Shown here: positions 8,828-17,524 of the stretch, one piece after another
Layout: the number at the start of each line of letters is the position of its first letter
How positions within the stretch are numbered: position 1 is the first letter of the stretch
Assembly: GCA_003584705.1 (NCBI GenBank)
Contig: AP018536.1
Coordinates: 2,604,001 to 2,668,000 of the forward strand
Direction: 5' to 3'
DNA length: 64,000 nucleotides
Origin: Lachnospiraceae bacterium GAM79
Lineage (GTDB): Bacteria > Bacillota > Clostridia > Lachnospirales > Lachnospiraceae
Translations under genes and position numbers: made by a program
Notes under the pieces: model-generated
Seen by the model: the letters and a program-made list of their open reading frames with translations, nothing else
Databases searched by the model: none
What the model was told of the DNA's origin: nothing

Positions 8828-8866
8828 GAAAAACAAGGCACCCCTCATTGACTGAAGAGTGCCTTA
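8828..8866 (-). terminator. Intrinsic terminator downstream of the secreted protein gene
   Basis: The minus strand has an AAGGCAC/GTGCCTT stem (8859-8865 and 8835-8841), extendable by G-U pairs, followed by GTTTTT. It separates the gene ending at 8900 from the ligase-like gene starting at 8805. Confidence 0.75.
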
Positions 8867-8899
8867 TATTTCCCGGTTATTTTATTTCCTTACGGTTAC

Positions 8900-9925
8900 T
8901 TATTTGCCGTAACGCATCTGCAGGTACAGAGGACCATACCATTCGATAGCATTGTCTTCTGCCTTACCGGCAGGGATGGTTACCGTATACTCGTTGCCTT
9001 CGAAGGTGTACTCCAGCTCCAGAGCTACCGTCTGCTTCTTGTACAGAGCCTGCATGATATCGTTGGGCAGAGCATTGATATTCTTGTCTCTGCTGATCTT
9101 AACGGTAGCACCGTCCTTGGCATTAGCGATCTCGCTTGCCACATTGTCACGATATCTTCCAAATGCGTTGTCAGTACCTTCAGCGCCGGTAGTCTCAACT
9201 TCTGCGATGGCAAAAGTGGAGAAGTGATCTACTAGAAAATATACAGAATCTCTGCCGCTGGTCTCATCTACATACCATTCCGGATCAATAATCTCATCTA
9301 TGCTGCCATCTGCTGCGAAATGATAAACTACTACTTTCGCGGGGTCCATTCCCGCAGGAACAGATACTCCGATACCTACCGGAACGTTCACTGCAGCACC
9401 AACTTTCCGTCCTTCTGCATTAATCAGGCTGAAGTCCAAATAACATATAGATGTGACACCAGAAACGGAAGGTTTGATTGTAGGAGCATCCACCTGTAAC
9501 TCAGCGCAATCATTAAGAGCTACTCCTTCACTGGATACCCACCACTCATCTGAATATTCTTTATTAAAATCGTCTGTAAAGTTAGGTTTAGAAATCTGGA
9601 TTCCTTTTGCATCTGCATATTCCTGTTCCAGACGGCCATACAATTCCTCTCTAAGATCATAACTCTGCCACAACGCGGCCCTCAAAGTTTGGATTCCAAT
9701 GTTATTCTTCAAAATAGCTACTGCCTCGTCTGCGCTGGACACATCTGTAATGCTAATGTTATCAATGCTAACCTTCACCTTATCTACATCTACAACAGGT
9801 GCAGGTGTCGGTGCCACCGTATTATTCTCACTTGCTACAGATACGGTAGACAGTGCACTGCTGCCGAAAGGAACTGCAAATACTGCAAATGCAATGGCTG
9901 CGGCAATGATTAATTTCTTTTTCAT
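8900..9925 (-). CDS. Secreted protein of unknown function
   Basis: A 341-residue exported protein. It begins with a Sec signal peptide (MKKKLIIAAAIAFAVFAVPF) and has no lipobox, so it is probably released or wall-associated. The start at 9925 is fixed by AGGAGGAATGAGATA. The central part, with YLDFSLIN, GVSVPAGMDPAKVVVYHF and FLVDHFSTFAIAEV, resembles beta-rich repeat domains of Clostridia surface proteins in which VDHFSTFAV is common. No enzymatic motif is seen. It is a single-gene transcript ending at the terminator at 8828-8866. Confidence 0.7.
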   Translation of the reverse strand: MKKKLIIAAAIAFAVFAVPFGSSALSTVSVASENNTVAPTPAPVVDVDKVKVSIDNISITDVSSADEAVAILKNNIGIQTLRAALWQSYDLREELYGRLEQEYADAKGIQISKPNFTDDFNKEYSDEWWVSSEGVALNDCAELQVDAPTIKPSVSGVTSICYLDFSLINAEGRKVGAAVNVPVGIGVSVPAGMDPAKVVVYHFAADGSIDEIIDPEWYVDETSGRDSVYFLVDHFSTFAIAEVETTGAEGTDNAFGRYRDNVASEIANAKDGATVKISRDKNINALPNDIMQALYKKQTVALELEYTFEGNEYTVTIPAGKAEDNAIEWYGPLYLQMRYGK

Positions 9926-10049
9926 TATCTCATTCCTCCTAAGTATAATGTTATGGATTTTATTTTTACCGCTATTTAGTATACTCCCCCCCGTTATATT
10001 GTCAATCCTATTTCTTCCTATTTTTCCTTTTTTTCTCATTTTCCATGTG

Positions 10050-10090
10050 CAAAAAAAGCATGCCCTTCCGCCCCCCTAAAAACGGGCATC
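10050..10090 (-). terminator. Intrinsic terminator after the CmpB-like gene
   Basis: The minus strand has GGGCAT/ATGCCC arms (10084-10089 and 10060-10065) around a G-rich loop, followed by a run of seven T. It lies 25 nt past the stop codon of the gene at 10115-11071. Confidence 0.7.
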
Positions 10091-10114
10091 ACAGACCTGC
10101 TTTTTTCTGCTTTT

Positions 10115-11071
10115 TTATTTATTTTTCTTATTAGAGTGTTCTTTCAGTTCTTCCAGGGCTTCCTTGAATTTCTCAGAGCTCATGGTAGGGTTGGAACGGA
10201 TCATGTCACGCTGGAAGAAATCTCTTAAGCTGCTGACATTCTCTCTGTCTGCCACGCTTCTGGTGTACTTCTGTTTCAGCTCCAGCACTTCATTCTTCAC
10301 GCTGTCCAGATACTGACTGGGAGATTTCTGGGAAGAAGTGCGGATGCTTTCCAGCTTCTGCTCAATACTGGACTTCAGATCCTCTACTCTCGTAGTAATC
10401 CCCTCCGTAAAGTCTTCCTTCTTCTGGGCCAGACTCTCGCTGAATCCCTCCTTGCGGTTCTCCAGATCCTCACTGGTCACAGCAATAATAACATCCAGCC
10501 GTTTCTGGATCCGCAGCATATCTTCTTTTGCCTTCTCCATCTTCTCCAGTACATCCCGCAGATCCAGGGCTGCCTTGAAGGACAATGCGAAATCCGCACC
10601 GATCAGCGCCGTCAGCAGCAGTGTCACAGGAGTGAGGATGCTGTCCGGAATGGACAATACCAGATGTTCAATGGGCTTATGGATAAACTCCGTCATCAGG
10701 ATCGTCAGACCACCCCATGCCAGCGAGGACCCCAGGCAGATATGTCCCTGGAAATTGAACTTATTCTTGGAATAGTCCCAGTATCTGACTTTAAATAATG
10801 CCTCCATGGTCACGCCTGTGACATACTCCAGCACCGTAGCCCCGATACATCCGGCGATGTAAACCAGCACCAGATTGTCCTGGAACGGCATGGACACCAC
10901 TAACATCATGATGGCGCCGCTGCCGTACAGCGGCAGGAACGGTCCTCGCATGAATCCCCTATTAACTAATTTTCTGCTCTTTATGGATACATATGTGGAC
11001 TCAAAACACCAGCCGAAAAAGCAATAAAAATAAAAGAAAAATAGCCATTGGATCGCAGTATAATGATACAC
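10115..11071 (-). CDS. CmpB-family membrane protein (putative ABC-transporter type IV)
   Basis: A 318-residue protein whose N-terminal 165 residues hold four to five membrane segments, with the family motif FFGWCFESTYVSIK followed by NRGFMRGPFLPLYG. These match the ABC_trans_CmpB family (PF06541), common in Clostridia and of unproven biochemical role. The C-terminal half (about 170-318) is soluble and strongly charged, and looks coiled-coil. This long tail is an addition to the usual short domain. The gene stands alone, with YlmH upstream and a terminator downstream. Confidence 0.75.
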   Translation of the reverse strand: MYHYTAIQWLFFFYFYCFFGWCFESTYVSIKSRKLVNRGFMRGPFLPLYGSGAIMMLVVSMPFQDNLVLVYIAGCIGATVLEYVTGVTMEALFKVRYWDYSKNKFNFQGHICLGSSLAWGGLTILMTEFIHKPIEHLVLSIPDSILTPVTLLLTALIGADFALSFKAALDLRDVLEKMEKAKEDMLRIQKRLDVIIAVTSEDLENRKEGFSESLAQKKEDFTEGITTRVEDLKSSIEQKLESIRTSSQKSPSQYLDSVKNEVLELKQKYTRSVADRENVSSLRDFFQRDMIRSNPTMSSEKFKEALEELKEHSNKKNK

Positions 11072-11140
11072 TGTTTAACCTCCTTCACGTCTTCGTTTTT
11101 TCCTTACGAGCAAGGCAACTGTCATCTCATGACCGAACCG

Positions 11141-11911
11141 CTACGGATATACCTCAGCCTCTATGGCAAGCTTCCCCTTCCTCGTGGCATGGGGTTCTCC
11201 ACTTATGCGGAATTTACCGTAGCCTCTGGCATTTACCACATCCCCCGTCTCCAGGGGCTTGGAATTATTTTCACACAGCCTGCCGTTCACATATACCTTT
11301 CCCGCCCGGAACAGCTCCAGGCAGTCACTTCTGGATTTATTATATACCTTGGAAATGACAGCATCAACACGTGGACTTGCCACCTGAATGACCTGTGTTA
11401 ACGGTTCTTCCCGCGGTACTTCTGCCGCCGCATCCACCACCTCACACTTCACGTGGGTGTGGCGGATCTGCTCCAGATTGTCACAGATAAATTCTGCAAT
11501 GGTATCCAGACAGAACAAAAATGCTTCGCCCTCTCCCGGCAGGATATCACCGATGGTGCTGCGTTCAATACCCAGGTTCATCAGTGCCCCCAGATAATCC
11601 CTGTGGGACAGCTTGTCTGCAAATTTCGCGGATAGAGGTCTGATCCGGATACAGCAGATAGGAAAGGGCTGTTCATAGCCCAGCTCCGCCTCACTGCCGA
11701 AGCGAAGGAGCTTCCGCTCTGCCTCTTCCCTGCCGCCGTATAAGGTGATCCCTGCGAACTTCACTTCCCGTTCCACCTGCCACAGGGCATCCTGCTCCGC
11801 CAGTCCCAAGAATCCGGTAAATGTGTACTGGTTCTGGTTGTAGGATTTGTCTGCCAGTTCACGGATCCGGTTTTTCAGCTGTTGTATTTCTTTTTCATTT
11901 TCCACGGACAT
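11141..11911 (-). CDS. ylmH: YlmH-like S4-domain RNA-binding protein
   Basis: A 256-residue cytoplasmic protein. The N-terminal two thirds match the YlmH fold (YTFTGFLGLAEQDALW, LGALMNLGIERSTIGDI). The C-terminus is an S4 domain starting VISKVYNKSRSDCLELF and including VYVNGR and NARGYGKFRISG. In Bacillus, YlmH acts on ribosomes and stalled nascent chains. In many Firmicutes it sits beside ftsZ/sepF, but here it is far from the division cluster at 53-59 kb. The start has AGGAAGGATGTACGGGA upstream. Confidence 0.85.
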   Translation of the reverse strand: MSVENEKEIQQLKNRIRELADKSYNQNQYTFTGFLGLAEQDALWQVEREVKFAGITLYGGREEAERKLLRFGSEAELGYEQPFPICCIRIRPLSAKFADKLSHRDYLGALMNLGIERSTIGDILPGEGEAFLFCLDTIAEFICDNLEQIRHTHVKCEVVDAAAEVPREEPLTQVIQVASPRVDAVISKVYNKSRSDCLELFRAGKVYVNGRLCENNSKPLETGDVVNARGYGKFRISGEPHATRKGKLAIEAEVYP

Positions 11912-11969
11912 TCCCGTACATCCTTCCTACTGTTCTCACTTTGCTTTTGCAAATGTTACCCTGTACACA

Positions 11970-12752
11970 TTATCCCAGTGCCACATCCAACATCATCATC
12001 AATGCAAAACCAATCGCAAAGGCAATGGTTCCCAGATTCGAATGCTCTCCCTCACTGGCTTCCGGAATCAGTTCCTCCACGACCACATAGATCATGGCTC
12101 CGGCTGCAAAAGCCAGCATATAAGGTAAAATGGGTGTCACAATGCTTGCCAGTGCAATGGCCAGAATCGCTCCCACCGGTTCCACTGCTCCCGACAATAC
12201 GCCTAAAGCAAAGGACTTTCCTCTCTTATTTCCTTCACTCCGAAGAGGCAGGGAAATAATGGCTCCCTCCGGGAAATTCTGAATGGCGATACCGATGGCC
12301 AGCGTCAGGGCTCCCGCCATCGTAACCGTTCCGTCACCACTCAGTACGCCGGCAAAAATAGCACCACACGCCGCACCCTCGGGGAAATTATGAATGGTCA
12401 CAGCTAACATCAGCATAGCCGTACGGTTCAGACTGCTCTTATGGCCTTCCGGTGCATCGCTTCCCACATGCAGATGGGGTACCATGCTATCGATGAACAA
12501 CAAAAAAACAATACCGATCAGGAATCCGATCACTGCGGGAAGAAATGCAAGCTTCCCCATCTCTTCGCACATATCCATGGCCGGTATCAGCAAAGACCAC
12601 ACCGAAGCTGCCACCATGACACCGGCAGCGAATCCGGTAAATATTCTCTGAATATTGCCGCCAATCTGTTTTTTCAGGAAAAACACGCAGGCTGCCCCTG
12701 CAGTCGTTCCCAGAAACGGAATCAGAAGACCGGCTACAATGCTTAAATTCAT
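11970..12752 (-). CDS. ZIP-family metal transporter
   Basis: A 260-residue protein with eight hydrophobic segments and the ZIP metal-site motifs HNFPEGAACG and NFPEGAIISLP in membrane segments IV and V. The final helix contains EELIPEASEGEHSN. The family moves Zn2+, Fe2+ or Mn2+ into the cytoplasm. The loop between segments III and IV has HLHVGSD, a short His-containing stretch. Two COG0523 GTPases that usually handle zinc or related metals are encoded 1.4 kb upstream, which favours a metal-homeostasis neighbourhood. The start is preceded by GGAGAGTGTTTC. Confidence 0.9.
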   Translation of the reverse strand: MNLSIVAGLLIPFLGTTAGAACVFFLKKQIGGNIQRIFTGFAAGVMVAASVWSLLIPAMDMCEEMGKLAFLPAVIGFLIGIVFLLFIDSMVPHLHVGSDAPEGHKSSLNRTAMLMLAVTIHNFPEGAACGAIFAGVLSGDGTVTMAGALTLAIGIAIQNFPEGAIISLPLRSEGNKRGKSFALGVLSGAVEPVGAILAIALASIVTPILPYMLAFAAGAMIYVVVEELIPEASEGEHSNLGTIAFAIGFALMMMLDVALG

Positions 12753-12831
12753 GAAACACTCTCCTTTCTTTTATTATTCTATGTAACTCGCAGCAAAATG
12801 GTATCTTGTCTGCCTTTTCAAATCATTTTTA

Positions 12832-14106
12832 CTAAAATCCCGCCAGATCGTTGCCCAGGACGGCATACATCAGGAAATTCACACCACACACCAGATGGTA
12901 GCAGAATACCGCGATCTCGCCCACGACGAAGATCACCTTCCAGCTCTTCCACCACTCCCTGATATTCCGCACCATGACGATCAACGTCATCAGGAAGACA
13001 AAGAACATGCCGTGCATATAGCCCCAGGAAAAGTTGGCATGCATCATGCGGAATCCTTTTTCATAGAAGATCAGGAACATTACTGTACCCATAAGATAAT
13101 TCAGCCATGCAAACCAGTAATATCTGTTGGACTTTATATTTTTAAAATCAAATACCAGATTCAGGAAAAGTACGCCGATGGGCAATGCCATTCCCATGAT
13201 AATACTTAAAGGAATGCTTTTGGAATAATTGCTCCATACTTTGGCAAAGCCGATGGCGATGCCTGTCTCCTCTCCCATGGCATTCGTCCCGGTGAAAATT
13301 CCGGAAAACTGGTACAGCAGGGCAATTCCCGTGGGGATCATGGTCACACACAGACAGAAGGCATTGCGAAAACTTTTTCCTCTGCTTACGATCAGCTGGA
13401 TCAGGAGGATCAGACCGATCAGAGGCACCACTACCATCGTATAGCTTGGTTTGGTCATGGTGGTCAGCAGAAGGCTGACCGCGAAGAGAACGCAGTTCTT
13501 CCACTGAAAATCCTTCTGATATTCCGACAGCACTTTCACCGTCTCAAAAAAGCAGATAATCGCAAAAGGTCTGGTGGCCAGATAAGTGGCATTCCAGAAA
13601 GGATTCGGCGTATAAATCCCCATACAGCGATACGCATAATCAAAGCCGAAAAAAGCTGTATTCTTGGGAGAATACAGGTTAGAAAGCAAAAATAGCGAAA
13701 AGACAAGCAGGGTCACAAGAATGTCCGTCATAGCCTGTCTTCCCTGAGTTAAGTCATCATAATGACTTACCTTCCGGATCTCCCGGTTCATATAATATTT
13801 TGTGATCACTACCGCTGCCAGATTGAACAGCGCGGTGGTGATGGCCATGGCCGCTTTCGCTCCGATCAGCCAGGCGGAAAGTCTGGCTGTCCAGAACAGG
13901 ATCGGATAGGGAAACTCATAATTTCCCGCAATACCTGCCACCTTATTCACATAGTCCGGCATATCCGACTGAAAGCCCGGCACCTGATAGCACTCCATCC
14001 AAAACAGATATAACATAACCCCGGTATACAAAAACAGCAGGAAAAGAAATGTCACTTTTCCTGCCATTGTCTCCCGCAGGCCGCTCTTTATGGGATTCTT
14101 TTTCAT
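12832..14106 (-). CDS. Polytopic membrane protein, possible GT-C glycosyltransferase
   Basis: A 424-residue protein with about ten membrane segments and no recognised catalytic motif. The layout is a short first helix, an outer loop containing FQSDMPDYVNK with acidic residues, then many helices. This recalls GT-C-fold enzymes that use lipid-linked sugars, but the match is only architectural. It lies between the ZIP transporter and the COG0523 gene on the same strand, 14 bp from the latter, so it is probably co-transcribed with the GTPases. Function unassigned. Confidence 0.5.
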   Translation of the reverse strand: MKKNPIKSGLRETMAGKVTFLFLLFLYTGVMLYLFWMECYQVPGFQSDMPDYVNKVAGIAGNYEFPYPILFWTARLSAWLIGAKAAMAITTALFNLAAVVITKYYMNREIRKVSHYDDLTQGRQAMTDILVTLLVFSLFLLSNLYSPKNTAFFGFDYAYRCMGIYTPNPFWNATYLATRPFAIICFFETVKVLSEYQKDFQWKNCVLFAVSLLLTTMTKPSYTMVVVPLIGLILLIQLIVSRGKSFRNAFCLCVTMIPTGIALLYQFSGIFTGTNAMGEETGIAIGFAKVWSNYSKSIPLSIIMGMALPIGVLFLNLVFDFKNIKSNRYYWFAWLNYLMGTVMFLIFYEKGFRMMHANFSWGYMHGMFFVFLMTLIVMVRNIREWWKSWKVIFVVGEIAVFCYHLVCGVNFLMYAVLGNDLAGF

Positions 14107-14120
14107 AGAGCCGATCCTTT

Positions 14121-15053
14121 CTAGTTGAAACTGATCACGGGATCTTTGGGAGCCTTTGCCTTCTCCACACTGATGGCATGGAGTACAGGGCCCTCTCCCT
14201 TATAGTCTGCAAAGTATTCTCTGGCAACCTTCGCTGTCACTTTGACCCATTCCTTCTGCTTCAGGTCTTTCGTGCCTGCAAACTCACAGGCATAGCCCAG
14301 AAATGCCATATCTTCCGCACAGCAGGTCATTGCCATGCGTCCCGGTACGAAATAGCCATCGGGATATTCCTCGGGCTTCAGTACCATGGCCAGAAACTGG
14401 ATATTTTTGCCTTCATAGCGCTCCAGATGATCCATGGAATCCAGATACCAGATGCCGTAGCCCTGGTTGTCCAGTACGATAGGATCCTGATTCAGATCGT
14501 AGGGCAGATCCTCCTCGAAGATCTCATCGATCTCACCGTTGGAATCCTCGAAGATCACATCTGCGGAAGGATTCACCGCTTTGATGTTGCGCTTGTATAC
14601 ATTCAGATCCTTGATACCGTCGCAACGGTTGAAAATGATCATCTCGGACTTACGGATCATCTCCGCCAGCAGAGATTTCATATTTGTGTAGTACATAGGG
14701 AAGGTGGAGCCGTCAATGGTCGTGATCTGCTGCTCTACTTTCCAGTACCAGGGAAGCGTCATGTTCTTACAATTCCACATACCGTTATACTCGATGATGA
14801 TACGGGCGGGCTTGTACTGCTTCTCCAGCTCGATCAGATGATTCGGAGTAAACTCCTCTTCCTCTTCGATCAATACGACATCCGTACGACTCTTTTTTAA
14901 TAAAGCGGGATCGTATTCATTCTCGCCCTCTTCACAGAGGATGAGCAGTGTCTTTCCTTTGATCTGGAAATACGGCTGTCCCAGTGTAAATGTGATAAAT
15001 TCTGTCTTACCGCTCTCCAGAAAACCATTTATGATATAGACTGGTTTCGTCAT
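14121..15053 (-). CDS. CobW/COG0523-like GTPase lacking the CxCC metal motif
   Basis: A 310-residue P-loop GTPase with Walker A in INGFLESGKTEF and a guanine-recognition candidate IIFNRCDG near residue 165. It is related to the CobW/COG0523 metal-chaperone GTPases and to the neighbour at 15108-16292. The conserved GCxCC metal-transfer motif after switch I is absent: the equivalent position reads IIIEYNGMWNCK. It may have kept nucleotide switching but lost the standard metal site, or be a partner or regulator of the neighbouring chaperone. The two genes lie 54 bp apart on the same strand. Confidence 0.75.
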   Translation of the reverse strand: MTKPVYIINGFLESGKTEFITFTLGQPYFQIKGKTLLILCEEGENEYDPALLKKSRTDVVLIEEEEEFTPNHLIELEKQYKPARIIIEYNGMWNCKNMTLPWYWKVEQQITTIDGSTFPMYYTNMKSLLAEMIRKSEMIIFNRCDGIKDLNVYKRNIKAVNPSADVIFEDSNGEIDEIFEEDLPYDLNQDPIVLDNQGYGIWYLDSMDHLERYEGKNIQFLAMVLKPEEYPDGYFVPGRMAMTCCAEDMAFLGYACEFAGTKDLKQKEWVKVTAKVAREYFADYKGEGPVLHAISVEKAKAPKDPVISFN

Positions 15054-15107
15054 AATTCATACCTTTCTCTTTCTTATCCTGCTGCCTGTAAAATCCGTTC
15101 CGGCAAT

Positions 15108-16292
15108 TTATTTACGGAACAGTTCTGCCAGCTTGTCCTCGTCCAGTTTGGAACCGATGACACAGATCTTACCGGTAACTTCCGGCTTACCGCTTCTGAT
15201 GTCATGCTCTTCGGGAACATAATCATAATATACCCAGGTTCCGTCGGGAGCGGGTACCATACCCTTGGCACGCAGGATTGCACCGTACTCTCCGCTGTCC
15301 AGCGCAGTAAGGATCTTCTCGATGTCCTCTGCGCTGTAGGTATTGGGTGTCTCGATACCCCAACTGGTGAATACTTCGTCTGCGTGATGGTGATGATGGT
15401 GGTGGTCATGATCATGATCGTGGCAGCCGCAGGTGCAGTTCTCGTCATGCTCATGATGATGCTCATGGTCATGATGATGCTCATGGTCATGGTCTTCATC
15501 ATGGTCATGATGATGGTGATGCTCATGCTCGTCTTCATCATCGTCGTCATCGTGGTGATGTCCACAGCAGCACTCATGGTCGTGGCCATCCTCGTCATGG
15601 TCGTGATGGTGATGATGCTCGTGGTCACAGCACTCATCCTCATCGTGATCGTCATGGATATGCTCCAGCATTTCCTTCATCATATCTTCCAGCTTGTCAG
15701 CGCCTTCGATGGTCTTCAGTACTTCCCTGCCATCCAGCTGGTCAAGAGGAGTGGTGATAATGGTAGCCTTGTCGTTATGCTCACGGATCATCTCCACGCA
15801 GGCATTCAGCTTTGCCTGATCCACTTTGTCGGTTCTGCTTAAGATAATGGTTCCGGCGTACTCGATCTGGTTGCTGAAGAATTCGCCGAAGTTCTTCATA
15901 TACATCTTGCACTTGGATGCATCTACTACTGCTACCGCACTGTTGATCTCCACATCCAGATCTCCTGCCACGTTCTCCACAGCCTTCAGGACATCGGACA
16001 GCTTGCCGACACCGGAGGGCTCGATCAGAATACGCTCGGGAGCATAAGTGCTGATAACTTCCTTCAGGGAAGTACCGAAATCACCTACCAGCGAGCAGCA
16101 GATACAGCCGGAGTTCATCTCTTTGATCTCGATACCGGCCTCTTTTAAGAAACCGCCGTCGATACCGATCTCACCAAACTCATTCTCGATCAGAACGGTC
16201 TTGCTGCCGTCCAGAGCTTCTTTTAACAGCTTCTTGATCAGGGTGGTCTTACCGGCACCCAGGAATCCGGATACTACATCTATTTTCGTCAT
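15108..16292 (-). CDS. COG0523 (CobW-type) metallochaperone GTPase with His-rich loop
   Basis: A 394-residue GTPase starting MTKIDVVSGFLGAGKTT (Walker A). The metal-binding GCICC motif is at residues 62-66 (Cys63, Cys65, Cys66), and the guanine-recognition element is SRTDKVD near 152. Residues 211-303 form an extreme His/Asp/Glu/Cys-rich region with several CC and CxC pairs. It is followed by the CobW C-terminal domain, including VLRAKGMV-like ILRAKGMV. The family delivers zinc, cobalt or nickel to client enzymes, and such loops bind or store metal. The ATG at 16292 has GGAGGAAAAAACA in front. No Zur-like operator was recognised in the 150 bp upstream. Confidence 0.88.
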   Translation of the reverse strand: MTKIDVVSGFLGAGKTTLIKKLLKEALDGSKTVLIENEFGEIGIDGGFLKEAGIEIKEMNSGCICCSLVGDFGTSLKEVISTYAPERILIEPSGVGKLSDVLKAVENVAGDLDVEINSAVAVVDASKCKMYMKNFGEFFSNQIEYAGTIILSRTDKVDQAKLNACVEMIREHNDKATIITTPLDQLDGREVLKTIEGADKLEDMMKEMLEHIHDDHDEDECCDHEHHHHHDHDEDGHDHECCCGHHHDDDDDEDEHEHHHHHDHDEDHDHEHHHDHEHHHEHDENCTCGCHDHDHDHHHHHHHADEVFTSWGIETPNTYSAEDIEKILTALDSGEYGAILRAKGMVPAPDGTWVYYDYVPEEHDIRSGKPEVTGKICVIGSKLDEDKLAELFRK

Positions 16293-16440
16293 TGTTTTTT
16301 CCTCCAATCTGAGTCTAAGACCCATCCTTTTTATTTTCTATCATATTTACAGTATTGTCAATAAAACGATTATTAAATTTTTATCAACTAAGCCATAATG
16401 TTCGTCAGACACTGTGCGGATGCTCGCATACGCAGCTGTG

Positions 16441-17217
16441 CTACGGTCTCTCCGTCTCGATCATGCTGTAAGGCACCACGGCCACTTTTCCCTCTTCATC
16501 ACCGCCACACAGGATTCCTACGAACACACCGTCCTCCGTAAAGGCTCCGCCTCCTGACATTCCGGGAGCGATCAGTCCCTGCAGCAGAAGCATATACTGG
16601 TCAAAATCCTCCACATAGATCCAGGGATCCACCACGAAAGCATAGACCGGCAGCCCACTCTCCCCTCCGTACATCCATACATCGTCATATTCCTTCAGTG
16701 CATCGAATACTTCCCGATCCGTCTGCACCGGCAGACAGACCTTCCATGCTTCCTCTGACAGTTCCGCCTTGTCCACCCACAGGAAAGCCAGATCGCAGCT
16801 GTCCACTGTCTCCACGCCGGTGGCAGCCACCTGTGTTCCGTCCGGAAATGTCACCCGGGCCTCTCCGGTATCGTCCGCCAGTACGTGCCCTGCCGTTGCG
16901 ATCAGAATCCTGTTTTCCTCTTCATCATAGATCACACCGCTGCCCTGCCGCTCTCCCGTCTGAATTCCCACCAGGGATTTCATTACCTTAAAATCATTCT
17001 CCGTCAGTTTCTGCTCTGTCTGCACCGGCAGTTCCACAAATTCCATTCCTGCGTCAGCCTGTCCCATGCCACTGTTTTCTTCCGAAACCTTCTGGCCTGC
17101 GGTCTCCGTGGAGACATTTTCCTCACTCCCACCGTTTTCCCCGCAGCCGGCGAAAAGTAACAGGCAGCTCAGTATCACAGTGATCCCTTTTATCCGCATT
17201 CTCTCTTTTTTCTCCAT
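16441..17217 (-). CDS. Trypsin-like serine protease lipoprotein
   Basis: A 258-residue lipoprotein with a signal peptide ending LLFAGCGENGG (lipobox AGC). The mature part is an S1-type protease: His in IATAGHVLAD, Asp in VDSCDLAFLWV and the nucleophile Ser in APGMSGGGAF. No PDZ domain follows, unlike HtrA/DegP. It would act on the outer face of the membrane. The ATG at 17217 is preferred because GGAGAAGTC precedes it; longer in-frame extensions lack a ribosome site. The IS110-family element begins about 50 nt upstream of the start, so it may have cut off the native promoter. Confidence 0.82.
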   Translation of the reverse strand: MEKKERMRIKGITVILSCLLLFAGCGENGGSEENVSTETAGQKVSEENSGMGQADAGMEFVELPVQTEQKLTENDFKVMKSLVGIQTGERQGSGVIYDEEENRILIATAGHVLADDTGEARVTFPDGTQVAATGVETVDSCDLAFLWVDKAELSEEAWKVCLPVQTDREVFDALKEYDDVWMYGGESGLPVYAFVVDPWIYVEDFDQYMLLLQGLIAPGMSGGGAFTEDGVFVGILCGGDEEGKVAVVPYSMIETERP

Positions 17218-17319
17218 GACTTCTCCATAGTTTTTGTCATTCCTTTCGCTTCGCTCAAGGCACAAACAAGTTATGAAAAATGTTGTGCCCCTCCACTCTT
17301 TGATTTATAATTCTTTCAA

Positions 17320-17499
17320 GGAATAGCAATACACTACAGAGCACGGAAGGAGAAGTGGCGAATTTATTTCGACCCCGTATAGTTATATGTGCCGTCATCC
17401 TTACAAGCACAAACAAGTGGGACATTGAGCCCGGACTCTTATCATTGGTAATAAACCATGTTTATTCAGTCGCAGGATGACAGTCAATGTTGCTATTCC
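17320..17499 (+). ncRNA. Candidate IS110 bridge RNA
   Basis: The segment just upstream of the transposase is closed by GGAATAGCAA (17320-17329) pairing with TTGCTATTCC (17490-17499). Inside are a GTCATCC/GGATGAC stem (17394-17400 and 17475-17481) and a perfect 7-bp hairpin AATAAAC/GTTTATT (17450-17466). A GCACGG.../...GTGCCG arm flanks a loop near 17345-17394. The internal loop at 17407-17418 reads GCACAAACAAGT, identical to the chromosomal sequence at the inferred left edge (17260-17271). That is what a left target guide would look like. Bridge RNAs are established for IS110 elements; the fold here was made by eye. Confidence 0.6.
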
Positions 17500-17524
17500 C
17501 TTTTTATTAAGGTGGTGATACTTA

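Noticed and set aside
15204..15842. 212-codon plus-strand ORF with long Met/Val runs
   Set aside because: It is the complement of the His/Asp-rich coding region of the COG0523 GTPase; the low complexity keeps the antisense frame open.
16395..16440. GC-rich hairpin just after the serine protease stop as a third family 2 repeat
   Set aside because: It has a GCGGATGC/GCATACGC-like stem at a gene end but neither the ACTATTCAG termini nor the shared core, so similarity is too low.
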